The notes beneath the pieces were generated by a model, which saw only the letters and a list, made by a program, of their open reading frames with translations, did no database searches and was not told where the DNA came from. A stretch of DNA of 64,000 nucleotides from Pseudomonas sp. FP198 (GTDB lineage Bacteria; Pseudomonadota; Gammaproteobacteria; Pseudomonadales; Pseudomonadaceae), in NCBI RefSeq assembly GCF_030687895.1, contig NZ_CP117452.1, positions 4,456,501-4,520,500 on the forward strand, written 5' to 3'. Shown here piece after piece: positions 8,396-17,624 of this stretch. Position numbers and translations under genes: made by a program. The number at the start of each line of letters is the position of its first letter. Position 1 is the first letter of the stretch.

Positions 8396-9673
8396 TCAGG
8401 ACTTCGGGTTCAACTCCACTTCGAAACGGCAGCCGTTGGGTTCCATCGTGCTGAGGCTCACCGTCCAGCCCTGGTCCTCACAGATCCGCTGCACCAGTGA
8501 CAGCCCCAGCCCCAGTCCCTCGCCACGCTTTTCGTTACCGCGCACGAACGGCTCGAACATCGCCTCGCGCTTCTCCTCGGGAATGCCTACGCCGCTGTCC
8601 TCGACGACAAATCCGGTGGCGGTCAGCGAGACGCGGATAAAGCCCTGATCGGTGTAATGCAAGGCGTTACGCAGCAGATTTCCCATGACGGCAGTCAGGA
8701 ACGTGGCGTTGTATTGCGTATCGGTGGTTTGCCCTGGTTCGAAGATCAAGGTCAGACCCTTGGATTCGATCGGCGCGCGCCAGACCCCGAGGAGGTTTTC
8801 CGCGACCTGCCCCAGCGTCGAGCGAGGCGACATGCCGTTGTCCTCGCGTTGGGCCCGGGCAAGCATCAGGAAGGTCTGCACCAGTTCGCGCATTTCTTCG
8901 CTGGCGCGGTTGATGCGTTCGACCTGGGTGCGACCACGCTGGTCCAGCGCCGGATTCTCCAGCAGCAATTCGCAGGAGGTGGCGAGGATCATCAACGGCG
9001 TGCGCAGTTCGTGACTCACGTCACTGGTGAACAAACGTTCCCGGGTCAGCGCCTGGCGCAACCGGCCCAGCGTGGCATCGAACGCCACGGCCAGCTCGCC
9101 CACTTCATCAGCAGCGTAATCCGGCGCCAATGGCGGGGCGAGCCCGAGCAACTGGTCGCGATGCCGCACCTGCCGGGCCAGACGTACCACCGGCGCCATC
9201 ACCCGGCGTGCCAGGACCCAGCCCAGGAACACCGCGAGCGCCAGACTGAGGACGAAGCCCACCAGCACCACGGCAAACAGCACCCGCTCGCGCTCCTCGA
9301 AATCGCTCTGGTCCTGCAACAGTACGTAATGCCGACCGTCAACAATCTCTACCATCGCGTGATAGGACAGCTGTTCGCGAAATACTTCGTGAAAGCCACG
9401 TTGCAGGTGACGCAGGTCCCTGGGCAACTCGAAGTCTCCCGGGCCGCCGCTGAAATAGAACAGCTGGTCGGGTTCCGGGCGATGACTCCAGTCGGAAACG
9501 CTGTCCATCAACAGCAGGCGTTGCAGGTCGCCTCCGAGCCCGGCGGAAATCAGTTTTTCTTCCACCAGATGGACCGTTGCCACGATGCCCAGTGCAAACG
9601 CTCCCGCCACCAATGCGCTCATCAGCGCAAAAGCGATGATGATCCGTTGCGCAAGGCTTTGCTTAAACTCCAT
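8396..9673 (-). CDS. colS: Sensor histidine kinase ColS
   Basis: A 425-residue inner-membrane kinase starting at MEFKQSLAQR. TM1 is at about 10-33 and TM2 at 132-154, enclosing a periplasmic sensor of about 100 residues. HAMP and DHp domains follow; the phosphoacceptor is His221 in SDVSHELRTP, and the ATPase has N (NLLRNALHY), G1 (VEDSGVGIP) and G2 (GEGLGLGLS) boxes. The sensor holds His35/Glu38, His95/Glu96 and a Glu126-x-x-Glu129 motif, the arrangement linked to Zn/Fe sensing in P. putida ColS. The gene overlaps the 3' end of colR by 11 bases. Confidence 0.92.
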   Translation of the reverse strand: MEFKQSLAQRIIIAFALMSALVAGAFALGIVATVHLVEEKLISAGLGGDLQRLLLMDSVSDWSHRPEPDQLFYFSGGPGDFELPRDLRHLQRGFHEVFREQLSYHAMVEIVDGRHYVLLQDQSDFEERERVLFAVVLVGFVLSLALAVFLGWVLARRVMAPVVRLARQVRHRDQLLGLAPPLAPDYAADEVGELAVAFDATLGRLRQALTRERLFTSDVSHELRTPLMILATSCELLLENPALDQRGRTQVERINRASEEMRELVQTFLMLARAQREDNGMSPRSTLGQVAENLLGVWRAPIESKGLTLIFEPGQTTDTQYNATFLTAVMGNLLRNALHYTDQGFIRVSLTATGFVVEDSGVGIPEEKREAMFEPFVRGNEKRGEGLGLGLSLVQRICEDQGWTVSLSTMEPNGCRFEVELNPKS

Positions 9674-10346
9674 CTCGGCCCTCGGCCAACCGATAGCCGA
9701 CGCCGTGCACAGTGTGCAGCAACGGTTTTTCAAACGGTTTGTCGATCACCTGGCGCAATTGGTGGACATGGCTGCGCAGGCTGTCGCTATCCGGGCAGTC
9801 ATCGCCCCACAGGGCTTCTTCGAGGATCTCGCGCCGCAGCACGTGGGGGCTTTTCTGCATCAGTACCGCCAGCAACTTGAGGCCCACGGGGTTGAGCTTG
9901 AGCAGCTTGCCTTCCCGGGTCACTTCCAACGTATCGAGGTCGTAGCTCAGGTCGCCGACTTGCAACGCGCGTCGGCCACCGCCCTGGGCACGCCGCATGA
10001 CCGCTTCGATCCGCGCCGCCAGCTCCGACAAGGCAAAGGGCTTGACCAGGTAATCATCCGCCCCGGATTTGAAACCCTGCAAACGATCATCCAACTGATC
10101 CCGCGCGGTGAGCATGATCACCGGGGTATCGCGCCGGGCGTCTTCGCGCAGGCGCTTGCACAGCGTATAGCCGTCGATACCCGGCAGCATGATATCCAGC
10201 ACGATCAAGTCGTAGTGTTCGGTCGCGGCCAGGTGCAGCCCTGACAAACCGTCCTGTGCGCAATCGACCGTGTAGCCCTTGAGGCCCAGGTAGTCGGCCA
10301 GGTTGGCCAGAATGTCACGGTTGTCTTCAACCAACAGAATTCGCAT
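9663..10346 (-). CDS. colR: Response regulator ColR (OmpR family)
   Basis: A 227-residue regulator with an N-terminal receiver and C-terminal winged helix. The phospho-acceptor Asp is in LIVLDIMLPG; Lys is in DDYLVKPFAL; the DNA-binding wing ends LLHTVHGVGYRLAEG. The ATG at 10346 is preferred to one six bases upstream because GAGGAG then has a six-base spacing. ColR supports outer-membrane integrity and metal tolerance in Pseudomonas. Location between orf222-inaA and a PAP2 gene matches known ColR loci. Confidence 0.93.
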   Translation of the reverse strand: MRILLVEDNRDILANLADYLGLKGYTVDCAQDGLSGLHLAATEHYDLIVLDIMLPGIDGYTLCKRLREDARRDTPVIMLTARDQLDDRLQGFKSGADDYLVKPFALSELAARIEAVMRRAQGGGRRALQVGDLSYDLDTLEVTREGKLLKLNPVGLKLLAVLMQKSPHVLRREILEEALWGDDCPDSDSLRSHVHQLRQVIDKPFEKPLLHTVHGVGYRLAEGRDGV

Positions 10347-10444
10347 GGGCATCTCCTCTGCGCACGGGGCAATCGTCGTGGCCCGCGCAGCTTAAGGCCA
10401 AGCGTGGCTTACGGCTAGGGTTGTATACGCAGTGCGAACCACTG

Positions 10445-10535
10445 TGGGAGCGAGCCTGCTCGCGAAAGCGGTGGACCAGCCGCCATCCAGGTTGAATGTG
10501 TCGACCCTTGGCGAGAAGGCTCGCTCAAAAGGATC
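10445..10535. repeat. Decayed REPIN
   Basis: The left arm GTGGGAGCGAGCCTGCTCGC is intact. The right arm, expected to be its inverted copy, survives only as GGCGAGAAGGCTCGCTC near 10510-10530. This accounts for part of the 317-base gap between colR and the PAP2 gene; the rest holds a ColR-like site and the PAP2 leader. Confidence 0.7.
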
Positions 10536-10565
10536 AAGCGCCCCTGGAGTGTGGCTGCTCGGGGG

Positions 10566-10581
10566 TTGACGAGTTTTTCAC
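10566..10581 (+). promoter_or_regulatory. Candidate ColR-binding site before the PAP2 gene
   Basis: The 16 bases TTGACGAGTTTTTCAC fit the reported P. putida ColR consensus (as remembered) at nearly all positions and match the box at 8340-8354. The site is 82 bases before the PAP2 start. A second partial TTCAC follows at once. In P. putida the PAP2 gene beside colR belongs to the ColR regulon, which supports the call. Confidence 0.6.
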
Positions 10582-10663
10582 TCAGCCTTCACACCGCCCG
10601 AACGCAACGCAGACCAGACTGTGCAACGCGCTGATCACGAAAACTCCCATCAAAGGTACTGCC

Positions 10664-11407
10664 ATGGTTTCCACTGCCATCCGCCCCGCTTCCAGGCGCC
10701 TGAATTTTTGGGTTGCCCTGGGCTTGCCCGCTGTGGTCGCAGCCAGTCTGGGGTTGCTGGAACTGACCACCCTGGACATGAACGTAGCCAAGCTGTTTTA
10801 CGATCCGACGGCGGGTGGATTTATCGGTCGACACAGTTTTTTCCTGGAAGACATCCTGCACGACCGGGCCAAACAGCTGGTCATCGGGTTTTCCGTGCTG
10901 GCGGTCGTGGGGTTTGTCGCCTCGTTTTTTATCGCTCGGCTCAAGCCGTACAAACGTGAGCTGGGTTGCCTGGTCCTGTCGCTGGCATTGGCGACTGCGT
11001 TTGTCACACCTTTGAAGGCAGCGACGGCGGTGCAATGCCCATGGAGTCTCAAGGAGTTTGGCGGCAAGGAAACCTACAGTGAGCTACTGAGCCCACGTCC
11101 GGCTACCGACAAGCCCGGCCGATGCTGGCCCGGCGGGCATGCCGCCACCGGCTTCACGCTGTTCGCGCTGTTCTTCGTACTGCGTGACCGTCGCCCACGC
11201 CTCGCACGCCAGGCGCTGGTGTTCGCCTTTGCCCTGGGCACGGTGTTTTCCATGGGACGCATGATGCAAGGGGCGCACTTCTTCTCCCACAACGTATGGA
11301 CAGCGGTGTTCTGCTGGCTGATTTGCCTGGGGTGTTATTACTGCGTTCTGTACCGACCAGTTTCCACACCTGAACGTGTCGCTGTCACCAGTCCCGCCAA
11401 TGCCTGA
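10664..11407 (+). CDS. PAP2-family membrane phosphatase
   Basis: A 247-residue inner-membrane protein with about five or six hydrophobic helices. The ATG at 10664 is chosen because AAAGG lies nine bases upstream; an earlier ATG has no site and adds a non-hydrophobic leader. PAP2 motifs are visible as RCWPGGHAATGF (motif 2) and MMQGAHFFSHNVWTAVF (motif 3, with the catalytic His). Such enzymes remove phosphate from phosphatidic acid, undecaprenyl pyrophosphate or lipid A. It is divergent from colR and has a ColR-like box, suggesting a lipid-phosphate role in envelope stress. The exact substrate cannot be deduced. Confidence 0.85.
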   Translation: MVSTAIRPASRRLNFWVALGLPAVVAASLGLLELTTLDMNVAKLFYDPTAGGFIGRHSFFLEDILHDRAKQLVIGFSVLAVVGFVASFFIARLKPYKRELGCLVLSLALATAFVTPLKAATAVQCPWSLKEFGGKETYSELLSPRPATDKPGRCWPGGHAATGFTLFALFFVLRDRRPRLARQALVFAFALGTVFSMGRMMQGAHFFSHNVWTAVFCWLICLGCYYCVLYRPVSTPERVAVTSPANA

Positions 11408-11419
11408 ACTGAACCACGT

Positions 11420-11517
11420 CCCAATGTGGGAGCGAGCTTGCTCGCGATAGCGGTGGATCAGTGCCGGATAATTAGCTGACACACCGTAATCGCGAGCAAG
11501 CTCGCTCCCACATTGGG
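11420..11517. repeat. REPIN (GTGGGAGCGAGCTTGCTCGC type)
   Basis: Two inverted REP arms of the GTGGGAGCGAGC family flank a spacer of about 40 bases, with even the outermost flanks (CCCAATGTGGG / CCCACATTGGG) complementary. It lies between the PAP2 gene and the groEL terminator. Confidence 0.85.
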
Positions 11518-11545
11518 ATTGGAGTCGTTCATGAATCCGCACCAA

Positions 11546-11583
11546 TAAAAAACCCCACCTGCTTTCACAGGCGGGGTTTTTCG
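11546..11583. terminator. Terminator between PAP2 gene and groEL
   Basis: An AACCCCACCT / AGGCGGGGTT hairpin with one mismatch has A-runs on the left and T-runs on the right. It can stop transcription in both directions and ends the groES-groEL operon. Confidence 0.85.
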
Positions 11584-11602
11584 CTACAGGGGTAAGGCTG
11601 GC

Positions 11603-13258
<1,656 letters not shown>

Positions 13259-13299
13259 TTAAATACTTTGTAGTAGTAGCGGGAAAATGAGCGGGGAAA

Positions 13300-13593
13300 T
13301 CAGCCTTCGAGAACGGCGAGGATTTCGTTCTCGCTCATTACCAACAGGTCTTCGCCGTCGACTTTCACAGTGTTGCTGCCGGAGTAAGGGCCGAACACAA
13401 CCTTGTCACCCACTTTCACGGCCAGCGCACGTACTTCACCGTTTTCCAGAGCCTTGCCCGGACCTACAGCGAGAACTTCACCGTGGTTGGCTTTCTCAGC
13501 AGCCGAACCTGGCAGGACGATACCGCCAGCGGTTTTCTTCTCTTCTTCGCTGCGACGGATGACGACGCGGTCATGCAGAGGACGAAGCTTCAT
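13300..13593 (-). CDS. groES: Co-chaperonin GroES
   Basis: A 97-residue lid protein, starting [17 protein letters not shown] and carrying the mobile loop ETKTAGGI-like segment [13 protein letters not shown]. It caps the GroEL ring. An AGGAGAG ribosome-binding site precedes the ATG. Upstream lies a 145-base leader with several hairpins and a heat-shock-like promoter. Confidence 0.98.
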   Translation of the reverse strand: MKLRPLHDRVVIRRSEEEKKTAGGIVLPGSAAEKANHGEVLAVGPGKALENGEVRALAVKVGDKVVFGPYSGSNTVKVDGEDLLVMSENEILAVLEG

Positions 13594-13671
13594 TGTCGAT
13601 CTCTCCTAATTTTGGTTTTCATCGGCCGGTGTAGTCCCGGCGGGTTTAACAAAAGCCGGCGGAGCCGGGGT

Positions 13672-13718
13672 GCGGTTCGTCAAGCGAACCGCGGAAGTCT
13701 GTCCGGTGTCGCCACCGG
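13672..13718 (-). other. Hairpins in the groES leader
   Basis: Two perfect stem-loops lie side by side: GCGGTTCG/CGAACCGC with a five-base loop (13672-13692), and CCGGTG/CACCGG with a four-base loop (13703-13718). A further CCGGC/GCCGG pair is nearer the start codon (about 13637-13660). They fall in the transcribed leader if the sigma-32-like promoter is used. Function is unknown. Confidence 0.5.
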
Positions 13719-13737
13719 AAACCTTGCGGTGACCCAT

Positions 13738-13765
13738 ACATAAGGGCGTGCAAGACGATTACAAG
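13738..13765 (-). promoter_or_regulatory. Sigma-32-like promoter of groES-groEL
   Basis: On the minus strand CTTGTA is followed after 14 bases by CCTTATGT. Compared with the heat-shock consensus CTTGAA-N13/14-CCCCATNT this fits 5/6 and most of the -10 positions, with correct spacing. No CIRCE palindrome was seen, in agreement with sigma-32 control in pseudomonads. Confidence 0.6.
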
Positions 13766-13797
13766 GGTCGAGGGTGAAATTTTTTACTGAACGAGCG

Positions 13798-13828
13798 CTA
13801 AAACGAACACGGCACCCGAAGGTGCCGT
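13798..13828 (-). terminator. Terminator after fxsA
   Basis: On the minus strand ACGGCACC-TTCG-GGTGCCGT is a perfect 8-bp stem with a stable TTCG tetraloop, followed by a T-rich tail GTTCGTTTT. It lies 27 bases after the fxsA stop. Confidence 0.75.
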
Positions 13829-13854
13829 ATCGCTGGCTGCCGTGTCACTGAAAG

Positions 13855-14331
13855 CTACTTGGGGTCGCGGTGTTCGAATTCGCCTTCGATCACGTTGGGC
13901 TCACGGCCCACCGGTTCGCGCGGCGTCGGACCGCCACGGGGTTGGAGATCATCGGCGAAAGCCCGCTGGCGCATCGCCTGTTCTTCGGCGCGCTGGCGCA
14001 TCTTGTTGGCCAGCAACCGGCGCGTGAAGGGCAGCAGCAAGACCAGGCCCAGCACGTCGCTGATGAAGCCCGGCAGGATCAACAGACCACCACCCAACGC
14101 GAGCATCAGGCCTTCGAGCATGGTCTGGGCGGGCAGCTCGCCACGGGTCAGGCTTTCACGGGCACGCAGCGCCGTGGCCAGGCCGGCGATGCGCAGCACG
14201 AACACGCCGAGCATCGAGCCGAGAATGACCAGCAGCAACGCCGGGAAGAACCCGATCGCAGCGCTGACCTTGACGAATACGAACAGCTCCAACACCGGGA
14301 ACAGCAGAAAGAGCAATAAAAAAGGGCGCAT
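13855..14331 (-). CDS. fxsA: FxsA family membrane protein
   Basis: A 158-residue inner-membrane protein. The ATG at 14331 has GAGGAA eight bases upstream; a TTG 15 bases earlier is not needed. The N-terminal two-thirds has hydrophobic helices (about 3-22, 25-45 and 75-100) including LPGFISDVLGLVLLLPF, typical of FxsA. The tail is polar and charged. E. coli FxsA lowers F-plasmid exclusion of phage T7; the chromosomal role in Pseudomonas is unknown. In many proteobacteria fxsA sits beside groES, as here. Confidence 0.9.
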   Translation of the reverse strand: MRPFLLLFLLFPVLELFVFVKVSAAIGFFPALLLVILGSMLGVFVLRIAGLATALRARESLTRGELPAQTMLEGLMLALGGGLLILPGFISDVLGLVLLLPFTRRLLANKMRQRAEEQAMRQRAFADDLQPRGGPTPREPVGREPNVIEGEFEHRDPK

Positions 14332-14397
14332 CAAATGGTTCCTCAACGCAAGAATGCCTTGCTATGAAAACCTAAATGACGTCGCCCTTTCGTGAAT

Positions 14398-15129
14398 TCA
14401 AGCATCAACCTCGGCATTTTTTGGCCATTGCTCGGCGTGAGCCAGGTAAACCAAGGCTTCGCGCACTTGTGTCGGCGTGTTGCAAGGCGCTGCAAACGGC
14501 AACCAGTGCAGACCCTGCCCAATGCGCAGGTGCATGCCTTCGCTGTCGATACCGACCATTTGCGCGGGTTGGTTTTTTGGCAGGCCGCTCAACTCCACGT
14601 AGTGGGCGATGGCCTTGGCGTGATCGGCATTCATGTGTTCGATCATGCTCGCTTCGGCCTTGCTGGCGAAGGGATTGGCCAGGGTGATCTGGTCGATCCA
14701 GTGAATCGCGCCGAAGCCGCCGATATAACGATGGCGCACCGGGTGGAGAACCCAGAAATCGAAATCGTGGGCCTTATGGTAGTTCTGCGATTCGGGGAAA
14801 TAGCGGTAATAACGCTCGGCGGCGGCCTCGATGGCGGCGCTGTCTTCGAGCTTCTGCGCTTCGGCCAGATAGGTCAGGCGCCCGACGGCCTGAACATCCT
14901 CGGCGCCCCGCTCTCCCACCAGCATTGAGCATTTAGGGTCTTTTTGCAGATTGTGGGTGTGCTGGGCGATGCGGCTGATGAGTATCAACGGCAGGCCTTG
15001 CGCGTCCAGGCAATACGGCACAACGGAGCCGAACGGAAAGCCGGGCATCGATTTGGAATGGGTGGAGAGCATGCCCCGATATTCCTTGAGCAGCAATTCG
15101 CGGGCATGCTTGGCAGCTTCAACGCTCAA
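14398..15129 (-). CDS. HugZ-like haem utilisation / pyridoxamine-phosphate-oxidase-fold protein
   Basis: A 243-residue cytoplasmic protein. The N-terminal half is a split-barrel flavin/haem-binding fold (GFPFGSVVPYCLD, PLILISRIAQHTHNL), and the C-terminal half is a DUF2470-type helical domain with MIEHMNADHAKAI, whose histidines are usual for HugZ. Start: the only start codon with a proper site is TTG at 15129, eight bases after AAAGGAG; the next ATG is 19 codons in and would cut the first helix. HugZ proteins degrade or handle haem. Haem turnover is inferred from family and not proven. Confidence 0.8.
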   Translation of the reverse strand: MSVEAAKHARELLLKEYRGMLSTHSKSMPGFPFGSVVPYCLDAQGLPLILISRIAQHTHNLQKDPKCSMLVGERGAEDVQAVGRLTYLAEAQKLEDSAAIEAAAERYYRYFPESQNYHKAHDFDFWVLHPVRHRYIGGFGAIHWIDQITLANPFASKAEASMIEHMNADHAKAIAHYVELSGLPKNQPAQMVGIDSEGMHLRIGQGLHWLPFAAPCNTPTQVREALVYLAHAEQWPKNAEVDA

Positions 15130-15287
15130 TTTATGACTCCTTTAATAAAATTCGTCTAGAAAACGGTCGGTTGACTGGAGTAATGTTCTGACGCACCTTC
15201 GGGCCGGTATCCTCGCGCAGCCGCGCTACACCGCGGCAAATCGAGACCCGCCCAACCCCTCCACCGCTGCGCCACCTGGACATGAGA

Positions 15288-16046
15288 ATGCAACTCACTG
15301 ACAAAGTAATCATTATCACCGGCGGTTGCCAGGGCCTGGGTCGCTCCATGGCCGAGTATTTCGCCGGCAAGGGTGCAAAGCTCGCGCTGGTGGACCTCAA
15401 TCAGGAAAAACTCGACCAGGCGGTCGCCGCCTGCGCCGCCAAGGGCGTCGAGGCGCGTGCGTACCTGTGCAACGTGGCCAACGAAGATCAGGTGATCGAC
15501 ATGGTTGCCCGGGTGGCCGAGGACTTCGGCGCGATCCACGGGCTGATCAACAACGCCGGTATCCTGCGCGACGGCCTGCTGCTCAAGGTCAAGGACGGTG
15601 AAATGACCAGGATGAGCCTGGCCCAGTGGCAGGCGGTGATCGACGTCAACCTCACCGGCGTATTCCTGTGCACCCGCGAAGTGGCGGCGAAAATGGTTGA
15701 GCTGAAGAACAACGGCGCGATCATCAATATTTCCTCGATCTCCCGCGCCGGCAACGTCGGCCAGACCAACTATTCGGCGGCCAAGGCCGGCGTCGCGGCC
15801 GCTACCGTGACCTGGGCCAAGGAACTGGCGCGCTACGGCATCCGCGTGGCGGGGATTGCCCCGGGCTTCATCGAAACCGAAATGACCCTCGGCATGAAAC
15901 CCGAAGCCCTCGAAAAAATGACCTCAGGGATTCCGCTCAAGCGCATGGGCAAGCCCGAAGAGATTGCGCACTCGGCGGCGTATATCTTCGAGAACGACTA
16001 CTACACCGGGCGGATTTTGGAGATGGATGGCGGGCTGCGGATCTGA
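15288..16046 (+). CDS. SDR family oxidoreductase (FabG-like)
   Basis: A 252-residue short-chain dehydrogenase. The cofactor loop is [10 protein letters not shown], the NNAG motif is at [10 protein letters not shown], and the catalytic Ser, Tyr and Lys appear in [20 protein letters not shown]. An Asp in ALVDLN at the end of the second strand favours NAD(H). The C-terminus has the usual [11 protein letters not shown] at 15288 is taken as start; an ATG six bases earlier is also possible and neither has a strong ribosome site. It is divergent from the HugZ-like gene. The substrate is unknown. Confidence 0.88.
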   Translation: MQLTDKVIIITGGCQGLGRSMAEYFAGKGAKLALVDLNQEKLDQAVAACAAKGVEARAYLCNVANEDQVIDMVARVAEDFGAIHGLINNAGILRDGLLLKVKDGEMTRMSLAQWQAVIDVNLTGVFLCTREVAAKMVELKNNGAIINISSISRAGNVGQTNYSAAKAGVAAATVTWAKELARYGIRVAGIAPGFIETEMTLGMKPEALEKMTSGIPLKRMGKPEEIAHSAAYIFENDYYTGRILEMDGGLRI

Positions 16047-16081
16047 ACCCATCGCACAACAAAATGGACTGACCCAAAAAT

Positions 16082-16169
16082 GTGGGAGCGAGCTTGCTCG
16101 CGATGGCGTCGGGTCAGTTTGCATCAATGTTGAATGTCAGACCGCTATCGCGAGCAAGCTCGCTCCCAC
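16082..16169. repeat. REPIN (GTGGGAGCGAGCTTGCTCGC type)
   Basis: Inverted REP arms around a spacer of about 40 bases between the convergent SDR and apbC genes. No conventional terminator is visible there. Confidence 0.85.
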
Positions 16170-16191
16170 AATGGAATGTGTTACCGCTTAT

Positions 16192-17286
16192 TCAATCGTC
16201 GCTGATAGTGATATTCGGCATCGCCGGCGACGCAGCCTCCTGCAACACGATCCGCGCGCCCACGTGGCGGGCCAGTTCCTGGTAGACCATGGCGATCTGG
16301 CTGTCCGGCTCGGCGATGACGGTTGGCTTGCCGCCGTCGGCCTGCTCGCGGATCACCATCGACAGCGGCAACGAAGCCAGCAGCTCGACACCGTACTGGG
16401 TCGCCAGTTTTTCACCGCCGCCTTCACCGAACAGATGCTCGGCGTGCCCACAGTTCGAGCAGATGTGCACGGCCATGTTTTCCACCACGCCCAGTACCGG
16501 GATGTTCACCTTGCGGAACATCTCCACCCCCTTGCGCGCGTCCAGCAGGGCCAGGTCCTGGGGCGTGGTAACGATCACCGCGCCGGCCACCGGGACTTTC
16601 TGCGCGAGGGTCAGCTGGATATCGCCAGTGCCCGGTGGCATGTCGATCACCAGGTAATCCAGGTCGCCCCACGCGGTTTGCGTGACCAGTTGCAGCAAGG
16701 CGCCGGAGACCATCGGCCCGCGCCAGACCATCGGTGTGTTGTCATCGGTGAGGAAGGCCATGGACATGACCTCCACGCCATGGGATTGCAGCGGTACGAA
16801 CCACTTCTGGTCCTTGACCTGCGGCCGGGTGCCTTCGGCGATGCCGAACATGATGCCTTGGCTCGGACCGTAGATATCCGCGTCGAGGATACCGACCTTC
16901 GCCCCTTCGCGAGCCAGGGCCAGCGCCAGGTTGGCGGCGGTGGTGGACTTGCCTACGCCGCCCTTGCCCGAGGCCACGGCAATGACGTTCTTGACGTTCG
17001 CCAACCCCGGCACCTGGGCTTGGGCCTTGTGGGCGGAAATCACGCTGGTAACCTGGACTCTGGCGCTCGCCACGCCATCCAGGCCTTCGATCGCCATTTG
17101 CAGCATCTGCGCCCAACCATTCTTGAACAGATCGGCGGCATAACCGATCTCCAGTTCGACGCTGACGCGATCGCCCTGGATATCGATGGCTCGCACGCAT
17201 CCGGCGCTGACCGGATCCTGGCTCAGGTAGGGGTCGGTGTACTGGCGAAGGACGGCTTCCACCGCTGCGCGATTGACGGCGCTCAT
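16192..17286 (-). CDS. apbC: Iron-sulphur cluster carrier ApbC/Mrp
   Basis: A 364-residue P-loop ATPase that carries or assembles [4Fe-4S] clusters. It has an N-terminal MIP18/DUF59-like domain (1-85), the deviant Walker A ASGKGGVGKSTTAANLA at about 105-120, ILDADIYGPSQG, and the CxxC pair in HICSNCGH used for cluster binding. The ATG at 17286 with CGGAG seven bases upstream gives the standard length; the longer upstream frame runs into a REP element. It is divergent from metG, as in many gammaproteobacteria. Confidence 0.95.
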   Translation of the reverse strand: MSAVNRAAVEAVLRQYTDPYLSQDPVSAGCVRAIDIQGDRVSVELEIGYAADLFKNGWAQMLQMAIEGLDGVASARVQVTSVISAHKAQAQVPGLANVKNVIAVASGKGGVGKSTTAANLALALAREGAKVGILDADIYGPSQGIMFGIAEGTRPQVKDQKWFVPLQSHGVEVMSMAFLTDDNTPMVWRGPMVSGALLQLVTQTAWGDLDYLVIDMPPGTGDIQLTLAQKVPVAGAVIVTTPQDLALLDARKGVEMFRKVNIPVLGVVENMAVHICSNCGHAEHLFGEGGGEKLATQYGVELLASLPLSMVIREQADGGKPTVIAEPDSQIAMVYQELARHVGARIVLQEAASPAMPNITISDD

Positions 17287-17380
17287 GGGCAACTCCGATA
17301 ACAAGACTTGAAAACAGGCCGCTATCCTACGCCGCACGCTCTCGCGTGGCGACCCGATTACCGCACGAGTGAACAGCTTT

Positions 17381-17511
17381 GTGGTGAGGGGATTTATCCC
17401 CGCTGGACTGCGAAGTAGTCCCAAAACATCCGAACCTGACCAGTCCGATTCACCGAGGCGCCAGGTTTTGTGGGCGCTTCGCACCCCAGCGGGGATAAAT
17501 CCCCTCGCCAC
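17381..17511. repeat. Long REP inverted pair (GGGGATTTATCCCCGC type)
   Basis: Arms reading GTGGTGAGGGGATTTATCCC and its inverted copy enclose about 80 bases. This second REP family recurs at 52503 and 63823. It fills most of the 338-base gap between apbC and metG. Confidence 0.85.
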
Positions 17512-17624
17512 AGTTGTGTCTGGCCGTTACATGGTGGAGCACTCGGAAACAGCCTCGAAAGGTGAAAAAAAGCCGCCGGCGCTTTATAGTGGCCGACCTC
17601 CGTTTCATCAAGTAGCCGAGCCCC

